Of a stretch of 43,963 nucleotides of DNA, positions 14,101 through 21,945 are shown one piece after another. Source of the DNA: a virus. A program made the translations under genes and the position numbers. The DNA is taken from positions 1 through 43,963 of IMG/VR virus record IMGVR_UViG_3300030107_006174. The stretch is one strand, 5' to 3'. The notes beneath the pieces are model-generated. The model had not been told where the DNA came from. It saw nothing but the letters and a program-made list of their open reading frames with translations, and did not search any database. Position 1 is the stretch's first letter. Every line of letters begins with the position of its first letter.

Positions 14101-17100
14101 AAGTTTTGATAAATTCTGCCTTGACATTTTACCTGTATCATAAGCACCTTCAATACCTGCTTGATTCCCAAAATATTTCAACAACTCATTCATGGTTCTT
14201 CTAGTATCTTTATCATCAGTTGTTTTGAATACTTTTTCAATTAATAAATCAAAGTCTTTTCTTACTCTTTTAGCTAATTCTTTTGAATCTGTACCAATTT
14301 CACGCTTCTTGACAGTTTTATCAAACTTGACTCCTGTTGTATCAAACCCTTTTTGAGTTTTTCTTGCAAGTATTCTTGCATAGTCATTGAAATTACCTGC
14401 TCCAAATATTGTTTTTACTCTTGAAACTATTTGTTTTATGAATTGATTTAATCTTGGAATCATTCCTTTTGTAAACTCAATCCTTGAAGCTTTTCCACCA
14501 ACTACATCAGCAAGAAACTCTTCCATATCACGAGTAGGATTCTTTTTCTTCCATGCTTTAAATTCTTTTGCTGTTCTTCCTAAACCTTCAGCTTTATCAA
14601 TCAACTTACTTAATGATTTATTATTTGTTTTATTGGCAAAGGCTTTGAGTCTATGAAGATTTTCATGATAGAAATCAGCAGGTTGCCATTCACCTCGTTG
14701 AAGCTTGATTATACCATCACCAAACTCACCAAGAGTATTAACATCTAAACCAGCTTCTTTTAATTGCTCTCTTGTAAGGTTATTTTTCTTTAATACTTTA
14801 TCAATAAATTGTTTTCTTTGAACCTCTACATCTTTCCCTTTAAAGACCTCTTCACCTTTACCTCTCTGAAAAGTTGTACGTTTTTTAGCATCTTTAAGAA
14901 CCTTTTGAAGACCAAGCTGTTTTATTACTTTATCTCTATTAATTATTAAGTTTTGCTTGGTTTTACCCTCTTTAGCTTTTGCAATTTTTTTATTATAGTC
15001 AACCAATTCCTTTGATGCAGATAGTTTCATGCCTGCTTCCCTCATCTGCCCTTGAAGTGTTTCACGTTGAGATGCTGTCTTTGCAGTCTTCAATCTTTCT
15101 TTTATTCTTGCTTGTTCTTGCTTCCAATATTCAACACTTGTCTCAGCACTATCAATCTCATTAATTTTGATAATTTTTTTAGGTTCTGCTTTTGCCTTAG
15201 GTGTATCAAATATACTTAATTCAGACCTTGGAACTCCTACTTTTTCTCCTTTTAATATAGCATATTCTGTGCCATCAGGAGCTTTTTCAAATCTTAATAT
15301 TTCTCTAGGTTCTATAAACCTATCAACATCACCAGATGTCCATTGAACTTTATCCCCTACTTTAACAGTAGGCTCTGCTTTTGCTTTAGTAGATAGTTTT
15401 TTAAACCCAATAAAGTCTAAATACTTTTTAGTGGGAAGAATGTCTGTACTTCGAGCACTTGTTTCTATATAATATCTAAGAAGTGTTTCAAAGTCTTTGG
15501 AGGTCATAGACTTATGGTCTTTACGCTTTTTACCAGTAGCTGTTAGGGGTGTCCCAATCTCATCTTGTTGTCTTACATATTCTATTGCTTTTCTTAATTC
15601 ATATGTAGAAAGAGAATTTTTTGTTCCTCTCTTTGTATCTAAAGGAGTATCTCCAAATATTTCATTTACAAATTCATTTAATAATTCTACATATTCCTTC
15701 TGCTGAGCCTCGCTAACTTCAGCATATCTGTCAATTAATTCACCTTTTTTCTTCTTTACACTATGTGTCAAACCCATCTCATCGACAAGTTTCATAACTT
15801 GAGGGTCAACTCCCTTACCTCTTACCCATGATGCAAAGGACTTTCTAAACATTTTTTTGCTTATTTTTCTTCCTATAGCACCTTTAAAGTCAAGCTTACT
15901 TAAAAAGTAATCAAACTCAGCACCAGTAACTACGTTACCTTCTTTTGTCCAAAATGAGAAATTATGCTTTATCCCATCTACATCAGTAAACTCAAATGAC
16001 TTCCCAAGTTTTTTATTGACATCAATTAAATCTTGCATACTTTTCTTTAACTCAGGGCTTATTGGAATCTTTCTTGTATCTCCTCCAGCTTTTGATGGGA
16101 CAAATTCTACAAAGTCTCCTTCACCTAAATTCTCTAATCTTACTCCCTTTTCAGCAGCAGTTATTTCTCCTGCCATGCTTACTAATTCTCCTGCCTGCAT
16201 TCCTTTAACATTAGAATTAATAGACTCTACTCTTCTAAGCATATAATTAAGTGAATTGGCAACAGTTTTTGGTTTCCCTGAAACAAAAGAATTAACATCA
16301 TCTGCTGTCATTGTAAGAAAGTTTTTACCTTTTTCTGCTAAATGTCTTGCAAAATTAAAATAATCATCAACCTCTGAAAGCATTGATGGTAACTCAATAA
16401 ATTTTTCTCCTCGTCCACCACCACCTCCCTTTCTATTTGGGAAAGTATTCCTAACAAGATTTTCGATAAAAGATTTACTTGTATTAAAGTTTTGTATTTG
16501 GTTTGGTTCGCCTTCAAAGACTTCATTTTCCACTTTTTGACTCACCTTATCCATCTCAATTTTTCTTTTATTCTTATCTTTCCCTGTAATACCTACACCT
16601 TCAGCAGATGTAGCGATAAATTCTTTATTGGTTAAGGTTTTTGGGACATCTACAGGCTCTACAAGAAGATTCATCAACCTTTCTCTATTGAGGGTTGGTA
16701 TTTTCTCACCTTTCATTATATCAAGTTTATCTTCAGTATACTCTTTTCTAAGGTCTTCTTGAGTTCTTCCTGTGATTCGAGAAGCTTCATCAATAATCTC
16801 AGTATCTGTCATTTCAGATAAATCTTTTCTTTCTGTTTCAACTTTAGTGGTAGGAGTATCAACAATATCAACTTCTTTAGCTTTAGTTATATTCTCCCAA
16901 TTATTTATTTTATCTTCAGCAATTTCAATGGCTTTAATTCGTGCTTTAATAATATTCTCAGTTTTGGGACTCATAATCTCAATGCCTAAAGCTTTTTGAA
17001 GTTCAGGCTGTTCAAGAGTTTCAAGGTATAACCCTTTTATGGATTTCATTGCTTTGAGGGCATTAAATGCCTCTAACTTTTCGCCAATAGTCAAGTCTGC

Positions 17101-18378
17101 TAAAGGCTTATTAAATATCTCTAAAGCTCTATCTACATCTGCAATTAATACATCTACACCTTCTTGTATTGATAAAATTTTATCAATCTCATCTTTTTGA
17201 ATCTCTGAAAATATAGAACTAGATTCAGGGTTTTCATCGATAACATTTCTTATACTTTTACTTAACTGGTCATTATTATCAATTTTAGATTTAACTGCTC
17301 TCTTTAATGAAGAGCTATATTGCTTCAAATCATTACTTGATTGCCTAAATATATCTCCTGTAGCTTTTCTTATAAGAATATCAATACTAAAATCTGTAAC
17401 AAGTTGCTTTCCTACTTGTTGCCATCCTATTGTTCCATCTTCATCTTTTGGGACACCATGAATGAAATATGGTATTGCTGTAAAAGCTGTTGCCTCTACT
17501 CCCACTTGACCAAGCACATTTAAAGTTCTTTTTGTTGCCTTTTCTAAATTTGTAGCATCTTTATTTGCTATTTCCCATTTTGCATATCTATTCCCAATAG
17601 CTTTTGATGCACCACCTGCAACAGCTCCCATTACAAATCCTTCAAGTCCTGATGCAGTTGCATCCTTTGCAACCTTCCATCCATCAATACTTCCATCTCC
17701 CTCTGGGTCAGTTACTTGTTGTGAGGCACTAGAAATCGCACCTGCAGCAGAAGAATATGTTCCAAAACCAAGACCAGTTTGCAATACTCCCTCATATACA
17801 GAAGATTTTAAAGCATCTTGTGAAATATTTTTACGAACTCCATCTGCAAATGCTTTTGTTCCCCATTTGCCAAGTTGCTTTTGTGCAATTTTAGTTCCAA
17901 CCATAGAACCACCAACAGGTAATGCAAAGAATGATATTGCATCGATTGGGTTCATCAATCCAACAGCAAATTGACCAACCTCTTCCATTAAACTTGGGTC
18001 ATAGTCTCCTATATCATATTTAAACTTTCCATTCATAATTGCATATGTCATACCTGCAAGAGATTCATTATATGCCTTCTTGAAAAATTCAGGCTGAAGA
18101 CCAAATCCACCTTCATCTGCATAAGCATCTGCAACATTTAAAAAGCTTTTTACTGTTTCTACCTTTTGAGGAGAATAATCGGCTTCTTCTTCGGTTTTCT
18201 CAGTTATAATAGGTTGCATAGCGAAGGGTTCAAATGGATTCCCTACTTCTTCTAATTCCTCTCTGTATTGTGGAAATGCACCTTTTGCATATTCATATAC
18301 GTCATAATCACTCCTATCATGGAGTCCTGGTTTATTCTCTCTAAACCATGATACAACTTTATTTGGATTTATTGCCAT
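11104..18378 (-). CDS. giant polyvalent-type virion protein with tyrosine recombinase and zincin domains
   Basis: A 2424-residue protein, last gene of the late operon. Regions seen: an N-terminal unit (1-60; SDYDVYEYAKGAFP); Gly/Ala-rich hydrophobic segments (about 135-260); helical stretches; and a glycine linker KGGGGGRGEK (about 645-654). A SAM-like core-binding region (about 660-727) precedes a tyrosine recombinase catalytic domain with R747 (GVRLENL), K763 (SKAGGDTRKIPIS), K842-x-x-R845 (KMFRKSFASW, Lys in place of His), H872 (GLTHS) and Y885 (DRYAE). An SH3-like unit (about 1005-1056) is followed by a zincin with HENLH (1238-1242) and E1286/E1287. The C-terminal helical half has a hydrophobic segment near 2130-2155. 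This follows the known polyvalent-protein plan of phages, in which one protein carrying several activities travels with the DNA. Ejection with the genome is inferred. Confidence 0.8.
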   Translation of the reverse strand: MAINPNKVVSWFRENKPGLHDRSDYDVYEYAKGAFPQYREELEEVGNPFEPFAMQPIITEKTEEEADYSPQKVETVKSFLNVADAYADEGGFGLQPEFFKKAYNESLAGMTYAIMNGKFKYDIGDYDPSLMEEVGQFAVGLMNPIDAISFFALPVGGSMVGTKIAQKQLGKWGTKAFADGVRKNISQDALKSSVYEGVLQTGLGFGTYSSAAGAISSASQQVTDPEGDGSIDGWKVAKDATASGLEGFVMGAVAGGASKAIGNRYAKWEIANKDATNLEKATKRTLNVLGQVGVEATAFTAIPYFIHGVPKDEDGTIGWQQVGKQLVTDFSIDILIRKATGDIFRQSSNDLKQYSSSLKRAVKSKIDNNDQLSKSIRNVIDENPESSSIFSEIQKDEIDKILSIQEGVDVLIADVDRALEIFNKPLADLTIGEKLEAFNALKAMKSIKGLYLETLEQPELQKALGIEIMSPKTENIIKARIKAIEIAEDKINNWENITKAKEVDIVDTPTTKVETERKDLSEMTDTEIIDEASRITGRTQEDLRKEYTEDKLDIMKGEKIPTLNRERLMNLLVEPVDVPKTLTNKEFIATSAEGVGITGKDKNKRKIEMDKVSQKVENEVFEGEPNQIQNFNTSKSFIENLVRNTFPNRKGGGGGRGEKFIELPSMLSEVDDYFNFARHLAEKGKNFLTMTADDVNSFVSGKPKTVANSLNYMLRRVESINSNVKGMQAGELVSMAGEITAAEKGVRLENLGEGDFVEFVPSKAGGDTRKIPISPELKKSMQDLIDVNKKLGKSFEFTDVDGIKHNFSFWTKEGNVVTGAEFDYFLSKLDFKGAIGRKISKKMFRKSFASWVRGKGVDPQVMKLVDEMGLTHSVKKKKGELIDRYAEVSEAQQKEYVELLNEFVNEIFGDTPLDTKRGTKNSLSTYELRKAIEYVRQQDEIGTPLTATGKKRKDHKSMTSKDFETLLRYYIETSARSTDILPTKKYLDFIGFKKLSTKAKAEPTVKVGDKVQWTSGDVDRFIEPREILRFEKAPDGTEYAILKGEKVGVPRSELSIFDTPKAKAEPKKIIKINEIDSAETSVEYWKQEQARIKERLKTAKTASQRETLQGQMREAGMKLSASKELVDYNKKIAKAKEGKTKQNLIINRDKVIKQLGLQKVLKDAKKRTTFQRGKGEEVFKGKDVEVQRKQFIDKVLKKNNLTREQLKEAGLDVNTLGEFGDGIIKLQRGEWQPADFYHENLHRLKAFANKTNNKSLSKLIDKAEGLGRTAKEFKAWKKKNPTRDMEEFLADVVGGKASRIEFTKGMIPRLNQFIKQIVSRVKTIFGAGNFNDYARILARKTQKGFDTTGVKFDKTVKKREIGTDSKELAKRVRKDFDLLIEKVFKTTDDKDTRRTMNELLKYFGNQAGIEGAYDTGKMSRQNLSKLKPNELQSLLDIINDSDIQKLRARKDTLKWIETYRGVENFRLKANVNNANQQFLLKQFGIKDGDITKANIKTLNAYKNLLKDLGFKAGKNNTWIDEAFNFEMIDKNDVELLKKFDTLSFEGYRWVAPIETALRKLGKTGDKIANRLFDHQSQEARYVGDLVDAEGRMINHLGGEKQFNKVKDFFYLMDKERRIERQDKGLLTVEEKGFIKKAFNDDGSINMNSPEGKALNEVSEFNKLIKNNFLDAMKQIMNDAEYENWKSKNNIKWLDSKEYVHRGLSNDFKETFSVNSDATRKLIKKQADEIARKIVEQRNPNLSAEAKRKAIIEVEAEALDIARQYMYDRGNFMQTSISSRFLQPRMFQKIDEQVYSQKLKKNIDVYETSYDATVRKYALGMAKFTSTVEFFPEYTKIKGYKSDANFKTKIQQLSEVEGGTKAKNYIAKIVEKQLGVHESDIGYPKSERVLNDYASIIAKTQLSFFTSGLKNALVGNYQTLGAFRMRDFLRGVVDSFDSDLRREMRKTGQTELGLRHIDNQVSIFGAGKNVNKVLDFVFSGGFMRPTENMNRYIAVRASKAEQTRLVGHLLLNPSGRKYKNAVIRFKEFYRLTDGEINLLKENGMNGAEGIQAGMEAAKVGRRMNQIYQKMDTAAHIYTQGATVDLFMPEVFGAQFMKPITLYKRMAYAALSNSLKNIRIAHKTGSYLRPLLMGAGAWLSGKALMGVYDSILGQSPPQENGDAWDNFLTTMWKGEMGGIMSELMNPSNSQGFMTSPAIYNHGILLTKNILEVAKGEAFVWGWGQSIDSVLKGTFGAYNQTTKILKNKELASTEKSYNGKFSRYRRLYSDFSKELKDTKASISITKDEKTPYFKDFLRAFNLGTEKEFAKAYVLTAIAIANDYYQEGYDTFGKRIRNLDEALNEAQKTMDRKMKLLNPNKAKWMSRDKIARRRAERFLMDYLDDSQRKELRALENEYNFKIRSFNRNKNKYFKELNIPELIKKKINP

Positions 18379-20169
18379 TTATTTACCTTTAAATTCTTTT
18401 CCTTGTTTTGTAAACCACTTCCCTTTAGATGGATTCCAATAAATTCCTCGTGACTTAACATAAGGAACTTTTACTCCATTTCTGTTTATTGTCATTCCAT
18501 CCCACAAAGTCCACTTTCCATCAGAAACAAACAAAAATTTTGAATTTTTACCTTTATTTACTTGAATTATTCTTGCAAGTCCCTGTTCATTCGTTTTATT
18601 GTCTATAGAATATTTTTCATTTACAATGTCTTCTACGCTTTGTTCTTCTTTAGATAATTTAATTTTAATATTATTTTTTTTAAGCTCTGTTTTTGGAGTT
18701 TCTAGTTTTTCTTGTTTCAAAGAAATTGTTTTCTTTTCATTTTCACCCTTATCATCATCCTCTACTTTAGAACGAAAGTTATCTGCTCCACCCTCTTTAC
18801 CTATACCTGTCCAATAATATTGTCTATCGGTTTCTAGTACAATAGCAGATTCATAACTCTTAATCTCTTTATCTAATTCAGCTAAATATGAATCTATTCC
18901 TGCCACACCACCTTCAATATTTTCATTTGCCCAGCTACTTAAAGGACCAGTATCTCCTTTTGCTATCTTTTCTTTGATGTCTCTTCTCTCTGTTCTAAGC
19001 TTTCTAAGTTCAGTTGTATAATTTGTCAAATTTCTCTTAATATTTGCTTCAGCTGTCTTTCTAGTTCCCTCATAATCTCCCATCATAATTGCCATTGCTT
19101 CTTCTTGTGTTATCTTTTTGCCTGTTAGATGAGCTTTCATAGTGTCTTCAAGCTTTTGGTCATAATCATTGAATTGATTGCGTAATGTTGTAAGTGAATT
19201 TTTTCCTTTAGCATATTTAAAGTTATTTTGTTGCCCTAAAACAAATCCTTCCGAATAAGCTTCAAGCTCTCTCATTCTTTTACTTATATCTTCAAAAGTC
19301 ATATTCATAAGCTCATCTTGAGATAAATCAAAATATGAACGACCTTTAACAGTTCCATCTCCATAATTGTAATTTATAGCGTCACTTTTCCCTCCTGATT
19401 CAGCCAATATAACCGATAAAGCTTGGCTTCTATCAGATTCATTATCAAAAGATTCATTTATCTTATTTAATATGTTTGAAGGTATATTATATTTACTTGC
19501 AACAGAGTCAAAGCCATCCTTTTCTATCATATCTTTAAATTTCTTGTCAGATTTATTTTGAACTGTTGCCCATTCTCCCCATCCTCTTGTACTTTTAAAT
19601 TGGTCTGAACCACCCTTAGAAATCATTGACATCATTTCAATATTTTCAATATCGCTCAATTCGTTCACTTTTTTGCCAAATTTCTCATTTGCTAATCCAT
19701 CCCAAGTCTTATCATTTATTTGAGCATATCCATAATCTGTTGAATCAATTTCAGCTTCACTTGGTCTTGAACTTAATTGTTCATCAAACCATTCAGCAGA
19801 TGCTTTGAATTGATTATATGCATCACGTTTTTGACTCGCCTGCATATTTATTGCTTGTCCTAGAAGAGCAGTTTCAGGATTTTTCATTGCATCCATAGAG
19901 AATCTATTAGTTAATTCCATTGCATTTTCCATATCATCTGCACTTGAAGATGATTTGATTATATTACTTAATATAACTGCATCATTTCTTAAATTAACAC
20001 GCTCTTCCTTTTTCTTACTTGCATATAAATTATATATATCAGTCATGCTTGGAAGTTTATCTGCAAATTTGGATATAGGGTCTTCACCACGAAGTCTTTG
20101 TGTAAGTCTTCCATATTCAGGGTCTTGACCTGCAAGTTGTTTTAAAAATTGATAAGTTTTTGTAGCCAT
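18379..20169 (-). CDS. internal virion protein with lysozyme-like segments
   Basis: A 596-residue protein directly upstream of the giant gene, with its stop adjacent to the next start. Residues 146-203 (YGYAQINDKTWDGLA, then SMISKGGSD...GWGEWATVQNK) resemble the second half of a lysozyme/SLT domain. Residues 250-281 (LSVILAESGGKSDAIN, NYGDGTVKGRSYFDL) resemble the first half with the catalytic-type E257. The halves are thus in reverse order. The remainder is helical and charged, ending in a basic beta-rich domain after about residue 510. By position it corresponds to internal core or ejection proteins of short-tailed phages, whose lytic-transglycosylase units open the cell wall during entry. 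Confidence 0.55.
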   Translation of the reverse strand: MATKTYQFLKQLAGQDPEYGRLTQRLRGEDPISKFADKLPSMTDIYNLYASKKKEERVNLRNDAVILSNIIKSSSSADDMENAMELTNRFSMDAMKNPETALLGQAINMQASQKRDAYNQFKASAEWFDEQLSSRPSEAEIDSTDYGYAQINDKTWDGLANEKFGKKVNELSDIENIEMMSMISKGGSDQFKSTRGWGEWATVQNKSDKKFKDMIEKDGFDSVASKYNIPSNILNKINESFDNESDRSQALSVILAESGGKSDAINYNYGDGTVKGRSYFDLSQDELMNMTFEDISKRMRELEAYSEGFVLGQQNNFKYAKGKNSLTTLRNQFNDYDQKLEDTMKAHLTGKKITQEEAMAIMMGDYEGTRKTAEANIKRNLTNYTTELRKLRTERRDIKEKIAKGDTGPLSSWANENIEGGVAGIDSYLAELDKEIKSYESAIVLETDRQYYWTGIGKEGGADNFRSKVEDDDKGENEKKTISLKQEKLETPKTELKKNNIKIKLSKEEQSVEDIVNEKYSIDNKTNEQGLARIIQVNKGKNSKFLFVSDGKWTLWDGMTINRNGVKVPYVKSRGIYWNPSKGKWFTKQGKEFKGK

Positions 20170-20193
20170 ATTAATTCTTTCTCTTAAATATTA

Positions 20194-21534
20194 TTAATCT
20201 TCTCCATATCTATTTCCCCACCATCTAATTAAAGGCACACTGCCAATCATCCCTTCTGCATAATCCCCCATAGTACCCTCTTCGCCTTCTATTGGAGTAT
20301 CCCAAATATTTTTCTCTAGTGCAGTTGTACCTGTTTCTTCATATGCATCTGCAAATAACTTGTCTGCATCTGCTAAGATAGATTCTTCTCCAGATTTATA
20401 TATATCTTCTCTTCCTTTTGCGTATCTTCCTGCCATTTCCCCTGACTTGCCATACATTAAGCCTTGAGCTAAAGATTCACCTCTACTACCAACATTCATT
20501 ATTCCTGTTTGACCTATTTGACTTTGCTGTCCTTTTCTAAACTTCCCAAGTTGAGATGCAATTTTTTCAGAGCCTTCGGTATATTGTTTTCCAAAATCTC
20601 CTACCTGTCCCTTTATATCCATATCTTTTATATTTTTTTGAAGAAGATTTATAACATTAGGGTCACCCATAAGCTTTTCTGTAATTCGACCCATAAATCC
20701 TGAACGTTTATCTTGAGGAATTAAATTTCTATCTGCAATCATTGATGCGATAGATTCTGCATTTTCTTCATTCGGAGCTTTTTTAAATCTATCAATCAAT
20801 AAATTTAAATTATCATATCCTGAAGATATAGTCTGTCTTTTAAATAAGTTATTTTTAGGCTCTTTGCTCCCAAAAAAAAGGAAATCTGTTGCATCAACAC
20901 CTTCATTTACAGAAGACTCTACATTCTCCACATATCCTCCTGTTGCATATTTATTGCCTGGTAATGGGTCACGAGGAATATCTTCTACATTATATTTATT
21001 ACTTCTATAGAATGGGTTATCTTCCCATAAAGGACGCTTAGCTTGTTGCTCTATAATAGCGTTTTTCACTTCCTCTGACATCGATGTAGGTTTTCCCTCC
21101 GAAACCTTTTCATCTTCCGAAACCTTTTTATCTTCAGGGAAATAGAAGTCATACAATCCGTCTAAAAATTTAGAATCTGAACCAAGCAATGTCAATCCTT
21201 TTATTGCCTCTTCTACTCCTCCTAACATTTTTTCAGTTCTCATGTCCTTAATATCTTGACCAAATTCTTCCGATACCTGTTGAGCCTCATATTTTCCCCA
21301 TGGATTACCTTCCAATGCTTTGGCAATTGAAGCTGGGTCAGCACCTCTTCCAAACATATCTCTTGCGACAGTATCTACAAGTGCTGCTGGTATTTTGCCT
21401 CCAGGAATTGCACCAATTAAATTTGTCCAAAAAGAAAGAGCCTCCTCTTTTTCCATTTGACTTTTTAAAGCATCTTTGATATCAGAAGCTGCATATCGAC
21501 TTCTCATATTTACATATTTATCTATATTGCTCAT
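20194..21534 (-). CDS. internal virion protein, unrecognised family
   Basis: A 446-residue protein, first of the three large proteins that close the late operon. The N-terminal part is helical (SFWTNLIGAIPGGKIPAALV, about 35-54). Next comes a short tandem repeat KKVSEDEKVSEG (about 134-145), and the C-terminal half is Gly/Gln/Ser-rich helical (GQTGIMNVGSRGESLAQGLM). No enzyme motif was found. Position and composition suit a small ejection or internal core protein analogous to T7 gp14/gp15, which is inference only. GGAGGAG lies just before the start. Confidence 0.5.
   Translation of the reverse strand: MSNIDKYVNMRSRYAASDIKDALKSQMEKEEALSFWTNLIGAIPGGKIPAALVDTVARDMFGRGADPASIAKALEGNPWGKYEAQQVSEEFGQDIKDMRTEKMLGGVEEAIKGLTLLGSDSKFLDGLYDFYFPEDKKVSEDEKVSEGKPTSMSEEVKNAIIEQQAKRPLWEDNPFYRSNKYNVEDIPRDPLPGNKYATGGYVENVESSVNEGVDATDFLFFGSKEPKNNLFKRQTISSGYDNLNLLIDRFKKAPNEENAESIASMIADRNLIPQDKRSGFMGRITEKLMGDPNVINLLQKNIKDMDIKGQVGDFGKQYTEGSEKIASQLGKFRKGQQSQIGQTGIMNVGSRGESLAQGLMYGKSGEMAGRYAKGREDIYKSGEESILADADKLFADAYEETGTTALEKNIWDTPIEGEEGTMGDYAEGMIGSVPLIRWWGNRYGED
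21098..21133 (-). repeat. 18-bp tandem repeat in the internal virion gene
   Basis: Two head-to-tail 18-bp units (TCCGAAACCTTTTCATCT and the same with C to T at one position) code for the duplicated hexapeptide (D/E)(K/E)KVSE. The single difference suggests recent duplication by slippage. Confidence 0.7.
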
Positions 21535-21543
21535 AAACTCCTC

Positions 21544-21945
21544 CTACTGAAGTCTTTCTAAAATTTTATTTATTGTTACTGCCATTTCATTAATTTTTGA
21601 TGCCAATGATGCAAGGTCATCTTTCACGCTTGATGTTGTATCGTTAATTACATTACCAGAAGCTCCACCTGTACTATCAGTAATGATTGTAGTGCTTGAT
21701 TGCATCTTTAATTCTTCTATTTTCTTTGGTATATTTAAATCTCTAACAAGACCAGTTGAGTACCATTGTCCGTTATATTTTGCGTATAATTTAAGACCAA
21801 TAGAGGTATTATTTATACTTATATCTCCATCACTACCTTCAGTTGGACGTGGGACTCCAATACTGACTTTTGGTCTAAATCCCTTTTGATGATGTAGGTT
21901 TCTACTCTCTCTCAATGCATCTTTTCCTTCATATCTCGTACTCAT
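21544..21945 (-). CDS. virion protein with coiled-coil C-terminus
   Basis: A 133-residue protein. Residues 25-70 (VSIGVPRPTEGSDGDISINN, then GLKLYAKYNGQWYSTGLVRD) form a beta module frequent in phage structural proteins of marine type. The C-terminus (about 105-133) is a heptad helix (LASLASKINEMAVTINKILERL). Its start overlaps the stop of the 992-residue tail protein by one base. It is probably an accessory tail or fibre protein. Confidence 0.55.
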   Translation of the reverse strand: MSTRYEGKDALRESRNLHHQKGFRPKVSIGVPRPTEGSDGDISINNTSIGLKLYAKYNGQWYSTGLVRDLNIPKKIEELKMQSSTTIITDSTGGASGNVINDTTSSVKDDLASLASKINEMAVTINKILERLQ

